From the NCBI GenBank assembly GCA_003184365.1, contig NKYR01000026.1, positions 62,001 to 126,000 on the forward strand: a stretch of DNA of 64,000 nt, written 5' to 3'. The DNA comes from Evernia prunastri. Its lineage: Eukaryota > Ascomycota > Lecanoromycetes > Lecanorales > Parmeliaceae. The notes beneath the pieces are model-generated. The model was not told where the DNA came from. It worked only from the letters and a program-made list of their open reading frames with translations, and did not search any database. Made by a program: the position numbers and the translations under genes. Shown in pieces: positions 55,668 to 64,000 of the stretch (within the stretch, counting starts at the first letter, position 1; the number at the start of each line of letters is the position of its first letter).

Positions 55668-55964
55668 GGGCATAAAGAGATCACATATTGTCAAAACAAT
55701 ACGCGGGACTAGATAACGCTCAAGCACGGCATAGGGCAACGATAAAAAACTGCATAAATCAGTAATGATGGTACGAAGCGATGCATAGGTATCGAGGTGT
55801 GGAGGCAATGTCTGCCGCTTTCATGATGACCGAGCTTCCTAGCTAGATCATGACTCTCACGGAGCATTTATGCATGCACAAGCATCCTAGTAGGATTCTC
55901 TGGCTACAAAATTATTGCCCTAACGCCTTGCATGCCATATAGCCTGTTCTTATCTCTCAGCACC

Positions 55965-56388
55965 CTAATTGATCTTTCTCCCATCGATCTCAATCCCCGA
56001 CCCTGCCATGCCACTACCTCTTGGTAACCATTTCTCGGGTGACTTGTTGTAGAAAGGATAAGGCGGTACCACCACGAGGAATGTTAATGCCGCACCCCCA
56101 AGGCCTGTCCAGAATGTAATGTAGATGTTCCGCAGAGCGAAGCCGAGTACGAATGCGAATAGCTACCGCAGATTGATGTCAGTCTCTGCACAGGACAAGA
56201 AAGAAGGGTAAGGGAGAGGCGTACACCGGAGACAGCTAAGAGGATGGTGGATATCAGCTCGGTTTGCTTTTGCCCTTCGAAATCCTGGACACAACGTCAA
56301 TCTTGAAGAAAGCCGGGACGGCTGAGCGACGACCTACAATCTGCCCTTCGAGGAGGTCTTGGGCTTGCTGGAGAAGCTCGTCGGCCAT
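55965..56388 (-). CDS. SPC1: Signal peptidase complex subunit 1
   Basis: There are three exons: 56388-56338, 56284-56225 and 56162-55965. The introns are 53 and 62 nt; the protein is 102 residues. It reads MADELLQQAQDLLEGQIDFE, then GQKQTELISTILLAVSGLFA, then LRNIYITFWTGLGGAALTFL and PPYPFYNKSPEKWLP. The two membrane helices and the P-P-PFxNxxPxxWL end are diagnostic of Spc1/SPCS1. It is a small ER-membrane subunit of signal peptidase that helps shield membrane segments from cleavage. The gene starts 143 bp from the divergent Htd2 start. Confidence 0.93.
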
Positions 56389-56531
56389 GTTGACCGAGTT
56401 GCTGTCAATGGTCGCTTCGCATTGGACTGTCCTCAAAGGCCACGGCTTTTCTTTTCGCCGACTGTTGCGGAATTTCTCCGCGAAGATTCCTCAGTGCATT
56501 ATCTCGTAGTCGTACTTTCGGACTCGCGTCA
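56389..56531. promoter_or_regulatory. Short shared promoter, Spc1 and Htd2
   Basis: 143 bp separate the two divergent starts, so both promoters and 5' UTRs must overlap. I saw no clear TATA box. The presence of a promoter is inferred from layout. Confidence 0.55.
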
Positions 56532-57878
56532 ATGGCCCTTGATATCACTTTTCCTGCCTTTCGCGTATCCAGAAGATGTCGTCTCCTCCTTCTCTATCGG
56601 CCTCCATCTTCCCGCTATGCCTCCGACTTCTCCCGTCTCCGCGAGGAAATGATCTCGCGCCGACTTCCATTGTCAACGGACTACATAACACCAACGCAAA
56701 GCAGATCTCTCGCACATACCTTGGCCGATTATATTCCCCTTCCCAAGTATTCTGTGAAGAATCCAGTGTATCGACTAGCTCCCAGCCACCACCTCGTCTA
56801 CTTTCCAAACGTGCCAGCTTCCTCTCTTCTCCTCCCAGATGGCACAGACTCTTTGCATTCTCCCGGGCCTCCCTTTACACGAAGAATGTGGGCAGGTGGT
56901 AGTATGGCGTTTTTGTCGGAGATTCCGGCGGATGGACAACCATACCATTGCACCGAGTCAATTGACGATATGCAAGTCAAAGGGAACGAAGGAGAAGAGA
57001 AGATTTTCGTTAGGGTTAAAAGAATGATATATCCTGGTCGCTATCCTGGAGAAATCAAGGATCATGGGAACATGGTGCTGCGTGTTTGTGAGTACAGGAC
57101 CTTGGTTTTCATGCGGGATAACCGCCAGGAAGGCTCTCCGGCTGTTAGTCAATCTTCGAGTAAAGCTGTCAAACCGCCCCACGCGCCTGACTTCACTCAC
57201 ACAATGGTCCCGACTCGAGAGTTACTATTCCGATTCTCAGCGTTAACATTTAATGCACATGCTATCCATCTCGACAAGCAATTCTGCCGCGAGGTTGAGG
57301 GGCATCGAAACCTGCTGGTGCACGGGCCTCTGACCGTGGTTCTGATGGTCGAGGCTCTACGAATTTATATACAGGCTATAGCGGAGCCTGGCAGATCCTC
57401 TACTAAGAGACCTTGGGAAACGATAACGCATATCGAGTATAGAAACTTGGCGCCTCTTTATGCAGAGGAGGAAATGAAAATATGCGTCAGAAGAAGAGAG
57501 AAGGAAATCGTGCATGGGAGATCAGCAACTTGGGATGTTTGGATTGAGGGACAGGATGGTGGATATGCAGTCAAAGGAACTGTGAAGACGTTCGTGAAGT
57601 TTAGCATGTCAAACGAGCGCTTCAAACTCTTTAGATTCCAGGAAACTACTTCTGGGGAAGAAGGTCTGGAAGGAGAAACGATACCTGAAGAGCAGATCGC
57701 TTTACAGAAGATCGTTAATGCAAGGCATGAGAAAGCGTCAGACAAGGAAAGTTCAGTCGAGGAGGATAGTGCTCTAGAAGAGAAAATAGAAAACCAGACA
57801 GAAGGGACGACTAAAAAAGGCACCGAAGATGAGGAAGAGGAGACAGAGGAAGAGTCTGCTCCGTACTTTCAAAGGTGA
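56532..57878 (+). CDS. HTD2: Mitochondrial 3-hydroxyacyl-thioester dehydratase Htd2 (MaoC-like)
   Basis: This single exon encodes 448 residues. The N terminus is a basic, amphipathic mitochondrial targeting sequence (RVSRRCRLLLLYRPPSSRYA). The body has SRRLPLSTDYITPTQSRSLA, then LVYFPNVPASSLLLPDGTD, RRMWAGGSMAF, and the hot-dog segment LLFRFSALTFNAHAIHLDKQ, with the HGPLTVVLM strand after VEGHRNLLV. Htd2 dehydrates 3-hydroxyacyl-ACP in mitochondrial fatty-acid synthesis, the route to lipoate. The last 70 residues are a highly charged Glu/Lys tail (SVEEDSALEEKIENQTEGTT) not needed for the fold and unusual for the family. Confidence 0.87.
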   Translation: MALDITFPAFRVSRRCRLLLLYRPPSSRYASDFSRLREEMISRRLPLSTDYITPTQSRSLAHTLADYIPLPKYSVKNPVYRLAPSHHLVYFPNVPASSLLLPDGTDSLHSPGPPFTRRMWAGGSMAFLSEIPADGQPYHCTESIDDMQVKGNEGEEKIFVRVKRMIYPGRYPGEIKDHGNMVLRVCEYRTLVFMRDNRQEGSPAVSQSSSKAVKPPHAPDFTHTMVPTRELLFRFSALTFNAHAIHLDKQFCREVEGHRNLLVHGPLTVVLMVEALRIYIQAIAEPGRSSTKRPWETITHIEYRNLAPLYAEEEMKICVRRREKEIVHGRSATWDVWIEGQDGGYAVKGTVKTFVKFSMSNERFKLFRFQETTSGEEGLEGETIPEEQIALQKIVNARHEKASDKESSVEEDSALEEKIENQTEGTTKKGTEDEEEETEEESAPYFQR

Positions 57879-58322
57879 CAGACAGGACTTACACCTTGTA
57901 CCATCTGAACAGTGGGAAAAAACCGCTGTCTCCCCGGTGTCCTGGCAAAATATGTGCATGTCACTCAACATTCCAGAGATAGAGGGCCGCTCCCAAAGAC
58001 TGTGAGAGACAGTGATGAGTGGAGGCCCAAGGCATAGGCCTGCTACTATAGATCGTGATAAGTCGAGGAGCGCAGTGATAAATGAGGCGGCCTAATGCTA
58101 TATGCACAGGCTTGGAGTCAAGAGCGTGACATGCATTGAGGGTCACATTGAGCACTTTGACCTAATCAACTGGCACATGACCGTGCAGTTGAGCGTTCGG
58201 ATGGATCGCATGCGGAACATTGTCGCTGTCTGAGCATATTTTACATCGCAAAGCGTCTCGTAATGACACAAACAACCCTGATCTTGTGGCTTTGAGCAAC
58301 ATACCGTCCCCGGTACCCGCCT
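57879..58322. other. Convergent intergenic region
   Basis: 3' flanks of Htd2 and the dynamin-like gene. No gene is seen. Confidence 0.45.
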
Positions 58323-61305
58323 CTAGGACAAGGCAATCTTCTTCCCAACTTCCAGATTTTCGATCTTCCGCTTCAGATCTTCCCGCTTTCTCTTGGACAG
58401 CAAATCTTCCCCGGCGATGGCGTCCAGTTGCTCGGTGGTCAACTCGCTCACAAAATTTGGGGAAAAGACCTTGATCGGCGAGTCATGCCCGGTCACAAGG
58501 AAATAGTCTGCGGCTTGCATACAGATAATGTCCACGAAACGCTTCCGAGCAACCTTGTAGTACGAGTGGAGGATATCGTGAAGGTCGTCGACCGTGTGCT
58601 TGAGATTACTCCCTGTAGTGACGCTCTGGTTGAGGATTGCGTCAAGCTTGACCACTTTTCCCTGGTTCGGGTCCACTACGCACGTTTCATAGTCAGCAGT
58701 TGGTCTTTGGGGGCGAGATATTTGAATTATGAAACAGATCTCAAGGGTAGACGGAAGTTCTGTTCCCCGAAGATTTCTTGCGACGCAGGTATAGGTGCTC
58801 AACTGGGAAAGAAGAGCATGAGATGTACGTACAGGTTGCCATCTTCTCCATGGAAGTTTTCATCCGAGCGGAGCGGCTGAAATGTATTAGCCCAGGAGAT
58901 CAGATCAGACAAAAGGGAGCTGTGTAAGCAGCGTCAGGCACATCAAGGGGTTAACATGCCGGAACACCAGAAGAAATCGAGGATTGTTTGCCTACCTCTT
59001 CTCCAGATTGTCAGCGAAGTAATGATTCATGGTCATTGGTGTACCCGATCGCTCAACGACCAGCAAGAATTTAGTATGGTCTATGCTCTTCTTGTACCGC
59101 TCGATAAGCTGGTCCAACAGCACTGAATGCAGACCTTGGCGCGCTCGCGGGTCCTTGCAGATCTTCGCCAAAAGATCCACCGTGAATGAATGTACCAGTG
59201 AGACGATGTCTTCCACGTATCCGAGGGCAAGGGCCTCCCAATTAACGGATTGTTTTCTCCAAATGATGGGCAACAAGGATGCGTCGAATGTGCCCAATTC
59301 AAACCCGCGGGAGCTTTTATACTCACTCTCGAGCCATTTCTTGATGCCGAAGACTTTTGGCAAAGGAATCAAGCTAAAATCTTGCATCAAGTCATCCAGT
59401 TCGGCATGAATTTTCTCGTATCTGACGCTCCTGAAGTCATGGCCGAATCCACTGCCTGTGTTCGATGGAGCTTTGTCCATTGGTTTATTGGGATCGTTGG
59501 CAAGTCCGCCGAAGTGACCTCGTGCGGCAAAAGGTGAAGGACTGCTGAAAGACACAGGGGCCGGGTTGTTCTCCTTCGCATCTTTATCTTTGTTAAACGC
59601 CATGGCGTGACCTCTCTGCCATACATCGTCGGAAAAGCTGGCATTCCGGTCGACGATGGCGGTAGCCAACTTCAGCGTGGGAGCTGTCTCAAATACATCG
59701 TCCCCCGTAGTGGGCGTTAAGAGCGAGGGCTGTGATTTTTTGATACTTAGTCGCGAGGTCGAGCAAGAATTTATATTGCTGATCGCTGGTTGCTCGACTG
59801 GGCCCCAACGCATCTAACTGATGCTTGCACAGCTTCAACTTTGAACTTATCTCAGCTTTCACCTGTCACAGCGTGTCAGTGACGGGTAATCCGCCATACG
59901 TAGTAGGCCGAACAACTATTGATATTTAATGATATCAGTACATACCCTAGGAAACTCGCGCTTTACCATCTCCGCGAGGATCTCTACCAAGCGGATTCGT
60001 AGTGCTTCAATACCAACTTGGTCCTTTGATACATTGCACCACGGCTGTTCGTTCCTGAAAAACGCTTTTTCCGTCGCATGTCTCGTGGGCTGACGCATCG
60101 GACAGGCCATTGGTCAATGCCTGCTGGCCAGGATTTCGCACGATGCACCATCCAAGGTTGAGCGCATGGCTCCTGCCCTCGATAATGGCAATGACGGCGG
60201 GCTCTGCCCCCTTGTCGACGAGGTCTGGTTTAGTAAGGACTCCGAGAGTTCGCTCGCCTTGGGCGTCGAGTTCCTCAGCCATCTCCAGAATTTCCTGAGT
60301 AGCAATGTCCACATTGGCCGGGATGACAGCGAGGATGATGGAGCGTGGGTTGCGCATATACGTAGTCACCTGAGGATTTTGGTTATCATGCAAATAGTGA
60401 CATTTACAATGGTATAATTACCATGTTGCGGACCATAATCATATCTGCCTTTGTTGTGATTCCTGGTGTTGATTTTTTAAAGATGCCGGGGACATCTATT
60501 ACGCTCAAGTGTTCCCTGGAATCAAATTCGCAGTCAGTATTGCCTATTGACAGGGTGAACTAAGCCAATAGAACATGGCTAGAGAGTACGGCAGACTCTC
60601 CTAAGCAGGTCTCAAGATTGGAGATCTGATCTTGAGCAAAAAAAAAAAAAGTACTCAGGAAGCACGTACTGATCAGGCCCGCAAATCTCGATCTTGAGTA
60701 CATCGTCGGTGAAGGTCTTCCGGTTGCCGCCATCGTCGGCTTGTCCTAGGCCCATGAGCTCCTGAACCTGCGGGGTGATGCGGGTCAGTGCGAACCATCA
60801 AGGCCATTAGGGCCATTGCAGGACGAGAGCAGTGGGACCTTACCTCTCTCAGGATGCCTGCGAAAGTCTGGAGCTCCAGTGAGACGAGGTCATCCTTACG
60901 CCACGCTCGCAGCTTCTCTGCGTAGTCAGGAGGGGCATTCTCGGCTGGAATAATGGACACGGCTATTTTCGCCGCTGGAGTTCTTCTGAATGTGATCTGT
61001 GTAGCGAAGCGTGTGCATAGTCCGCTGTCGCGGGGGTAGGGAAATCCTGTCAACCCCTCAAGCACCGAGCTCTTACCACTGAAAGTAGTCAGCAAATGAG
61101 CAGTACCCCTCCTCAGACGTGAGATTACCTGGACTGATCTCCCACAACAAGTAAATGAGCATTGATCAGTACCCATGCAAGATGGTGAAGTGGGATATTC
61201 TCTCACCTGAGGTAGCGCGACGTACTCTCCGATTCCAAGCTCAAAGAACTTGTCAATTTTTTCTAGAAGAACTGGATCCGCCAGGTTGGCTGACTGCTTG
61301 GCCAT
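58323..61305 (-). pseudogene. Dynamin-family GTPase, probably broken
   Basis: The dynamin order is recognisable: N-terminal helix (KIDKFFELGIGEYVALPQ), P loop VGDQSSGKSSVLEG, switch ATQITFRRTP, VPGIFKKST G3, TKPDLVDKG G4 motif, middle domain (VRNPGQQALTNGLSD; FFRNEQPWCNVSKDQVGIEA), then stalk and GED ending EIDS-like KRKIENLEVGKKIALS. Several GT-AG introns splice well (for example 60 kb, GTAATT...CAG before TTYMRNPR). Three lesions are seen: the acceptor of the first intron near 61149-61156 lacks its AG; a one-base shift lies at 60078-60095; and the run of five G (59702-59706) is one short before DDVFETAP. All are single-base. It is of the Vps1/Mx-like fungal branch. Confidence 0.6.
60638..60650. 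repeat. Poly-A tract of 13 inside a dynamin-like intron
   Basis: A run of 13 A lies just before GTACT. Immediately to the left, CTCAAGAT and ATCTTGAG form an inverted repeat (60611-60636). Simple sequence; no role proposed. Confidence 0.7.
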
Positions 61306-62335
61306 GATTGTGGTCGAACTCTCCGCTCAATGTGGATGCAGTGGAAGGCGACGTAGATATGCAGAGTGTTTGTTGATGTTGTGTCTAAATGTGAGTGTCG
61401 ACTGATTTCTAAATCTCCGGAACCTTTCCTGCCGTCTTCCGCTCCGATCTTTGGGCGCTTTTGTCTGATCAAGATTACTACTTAAAGTACCTTATGTGAG
61501 ACGCTACAAAGGCTCAATCTCACAAAAGCTGGCTGGCTTCTTGTCAGCTTCTTCGCTTATTGTCTGGTGCCTTCCATACATATTTGCCTACTAGCTTCCA
61601 TGGATATTTCACCATTGTCGTTCATCATTGCTTTTCCAATCATTCATGTATACAGCCACTCATTGTCCCCATCAGCCATAAGATGTCTGATGGCCCCCTA
61701 GCTAGATTTACCGTGCATCATCTATCACCACTGCTGAACCCCCCGAAGACTTCATGCCCACAATGAGCGGCCTTTTAAGTCTTCTCTCGGAGACTTCGAG
61801 CGTCTAATGCCTCGCGCTGAGCAATGTGCAACTTCTATGGAGTATCACTACTGTTTCTCCGAAGGTCTTGTGACCGTATCCTATTTGGTCGCATTCCTGC
61901 GTTGGCAGTGTATTCGACGGTGACTGAACGCTCATTTTGGTTCTCGCAGGATCGGCAACTCCATGATCGGACTGTCGAGACCCATTCGTCTTATGCAAAC
62001 TACATTCATCTAGGGAAACACCTAGCATTGGCTCCAGCGATATAGACGTGCTACTTGCAGAAGCACTACGTCTACGGGGTGCGCCCTAGAAGTGACCTCT
62101 TCACATCCTTGACTTGCCCAAACTTTGGTGGTCACGCTTTAGCCTCAAAGGGACTGAGAACCGCTAGAGATTAGGGCAGTGTGACCAGGCTGGGTTTTGA
62201 AGCTGATGACATCCAGAATGGTGGTACAATGTTTCACAACTACGGAGCGATCAATAACCAGGTCCGTCGCTGCCGAAGAATAGACATCAGTAGATGAATT
62301 GATTGACTTGGGGCGATTAGCTTTGTAATCAGTGC
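61306..62335. other. Intergenic region, dynamin-like / NLR-like
   Basis: Only ORFs of about 70 codons. The dynamin promoter lies here and the 3' side of the NLR-like gene. Confidence 0.5.
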
Positions 62336-64000
62336 CTATCGAAGTAGCTGCTCCGCCTCTCCGGTATTGCCTTGACGTCTCAGCATCTCTGCCAGATCGT
62401 CCATGGTCGTAAGCGTAAAGGGATGCTTCGTACCCAGTACCCTTTCCGCCCCTATCAGTGTCTGTCGGAGTAATTGCTCAGCCTCGTCGTAATTCGCTTG
62501 ATGATTCAATACTTGTGCTAGGTTGCTCGTGTTCTTCAGCGTGGAAGGATGCTCCATGCCCAGCACCCTTTCTCTCAACACTAGTGTCTGCCGAAGTAAT
62601 CGCTCGGCTTGTTCATATTTGCCTTGACTTCTCAGCATCTCTGTCAGACCGTCCATGACCGTAAGCGTAAATGGATGCTTCGTACCCATTACCTTTTCCG
62701 CCACTATCAGTGTCTGTCGGAACAATTGCTCAGCCTCGTCGTAATTCGCTTGATGATTCAATACTTCTGCTAGGTTGCTCGTGCTCTTCAGCGTGGAAGG
62801 ATGTTTCATGCCCAGCACCCTTTCTCTCAACACTAGTGTCTGTCGAAGTAACCGCTCGGCTTGTTTATATTTGCCTTGACTACTCAGCGCCTCTGCCAGA
62901 TTGTTCATGCTGTTCAGCGTAGAAGGATGGTTATCCGCCAATCTCCTCTTCCGGGTCTCCAATGTTTGTGTCTCTAGCCTTTCAGCCTCAATGCAGCGCC
63001 CTTGATTCCGGCATATCAATGCCAAGTTACTTATACTGTCTAAAGTGTCTGGATGCTCTGCCCCCAAGATCGTCAGCCTCAGTTGCATGACCCGTTCTTC
63101 CAATCTCTCTGCCTTCTTGTATTGTCCTTGGTTCAGATATATTGACGCCAGGTTACTCATACTACTCAAAGTGTGAGGATGCTCTAACCCTAGCACGCGC
63201 TCACTCGCCTCTGTTACTTGTGTCTCCAGTCTTTCTGCATCCTCATATCGTCCTTGACCCAGGTATATCCGCGCCAGGTTGCTCATACTGCTCAAGTTGA
63301 GACTATGATGTCGTCCGAGAAGCTTTTGGCCCGCGTCTAGCACTTGCACCTCCAGCTCTTCGGCCTCGAGAAGCCTTCCCATGAGTAGAAATAGCTGCGC
63401 AAGCAACGTTGCAGCCGATAGGGACTCTAAGGAGTCTGGACCAGATCGCTCCATTGAGACAATGTACGCTTCCTGAAGAAGCTTTTCAGCAACAGTATAT
63501 CTCCCTGTCTGCATTGTGTAAGCGCCTGCATTCCGAAGCAGCTCGTAACGACAGGAAATTTTCCGCATCCTTAACCACATCGCATTTGAGCACCGCCAGT
63601 GCATGGGGAAGCAATTCGCCGCATTTGTCCCACGTTTCGAAGTCGCTGTAGGGGAATTCATTCGAGACTACCCTCAAAGCCGCATTCTCCCATGCAGCTA
63701 CAGCTCCTTTCCTGGAAAGTCTTCTGCGAAGGACAGTTGAAACAAGACGATGCATATCCAGATAATTCTCATCTTGAGTCCGTTGAACAAGCGAGTAGCT
63801 CATTAAGGATGCAATAAAGCCGTCCAAATCCTCCATCGTACTCCGAGACGTCAACTCCGGGAATCGATTGAGCAAGAGATATGTGGGTATATGACTCGCA
63901 TCGAGAAAGCTCATAAAAGACAGGATTTCTAACGCCGTTACGTCTTCACGTTCGAGATGATTCAAAGATATTTCTAGAGTGCGAGACACGAGACCTTCGA
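62336..64000 (-). pseudogene. NB-ARC/TPR (NLR-like) gene, 3' part, frame broken
   Basis: The frame is open from the right edge with the winged-helix region that follows NB-ARC in fungal NLRs: TALEILSFMSFLDASHIPTY, SYSLVQRTQDENYLDMHRLV, WDKCGELLPHALAVLK. Around 63549-63560 the frame shifts by one: GAAAATTTCC then TGTCGTTACGAG. The kinesin-light-chain-like TPR array then runs from NAGAYTMQTGRYTVAEKLL to EAEQLLR and stop at 62336, about nine or ten TPRs of 42 residues. NLRs of this type recognise self or foreign signals in fungi and can trigger cell death. The nucleotide-binding and effector domains are outside the window. A spliced reading that skips a TPR helix is possible but unlikely. Confidence 0.72.
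62372..62875 (-). repeat. Near-identical 252-bp tandem duplication within the TPR array
   Basis: Two copies (62624-62875 and 62372-62623), each coding for 84 residues or two TPRs. GKYKQAERLLRQTLVLRERV and GKYEQAERLLRQTLVLRERV differ at one residue; later blocks NHQANYDEAEQL are identical. The neighbouring TPRs are far more diverged, so this pair is a recent copy or has been homogenised. Confidence 0.9.

Noticed and set aside
1..64000. CRISPR arrays, insertion sequences, LTRs, rRNA
   Set aside because: No spaced repeats, transposase, reverse transcriptase motifs or rRNA cores were seen; the organism is a fungus.

Overview
The window is nuclear DNA of a filamentous ascomycete (Pezizomycotina). 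Genes lie on both strands. They carry short introns, mostly about 47 to 150 nt, with GT-AG ends, and there are no operons. The proteins are typical of moulds: a 375-residue actin with five introns, an Edc1/PNRC-like decapping protein, a MaoC-type Htd2, secreted oxidoreductases, unnamed secreted families and an NB-ARC/TPR protein. The class cannot be fixed from sequence reading alone. Most gene models below were spliced by hand and checked for reading phase; where I could not close the phase I say so.

Left part, 1-12 kb, is housekeeping and rich in chromosome-segregation genes: the start of an Eht1-like alpha/beta hydrolase (cut by the edge), Mau2/Scc4 cohesin loader, centromeric histone CENP-A, a Derlin, the Hsp70 exchange factor Fes1, actin, and CENP-I/Mis6. 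CENP-A and CENP-I act at the same kinetochore and sit 5.4 kb apart. Between 12 and 22 kb come two unnamed fungal genes (one secreted), a GFA-domain protein, the 25S rRNA methyltransferase Bmt2, a PrsW-like membrane protease and a Golgi-type glycosyltransferase with a tandem-repeat stem. From 21.8 to 26 kb there is no convincing gene.

Middle, 26-42 kb: ribosomal protein uL23, Tim8, a very small membrane protein, prephenate dehydratase, a secreted FAD oxidoreductase, an Avt-type amino-acid transporter, translation release factor eRF1 and a CorA/Mnr2-type magnesium transporter.

Right part, 42-64 kb, mixes accessory and core genes: a SAM methyltransferase that looks broken, a small membrane protein, two secreted proteins (one with a NucA/NucB-nuclease-like core), the Edc1-like protein, RING-box protein Rbx1/Hrt1, signal peptidase subunit Spc1 back to back with mitochondrial Htd2, a dynamin-family gene with three single-base lesions, and the 3' part of an NLR-like gene whose TPR repeats contain a near-identical 252-bp duplication and whose frame is also broken. 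All spliced housekeeping genes read cleanly, so the breaks in these three accessory genes look like decay, although assembly error cannot be excluded.

No mobile element, rRNA, tRNA or CRISPR array could be supported.
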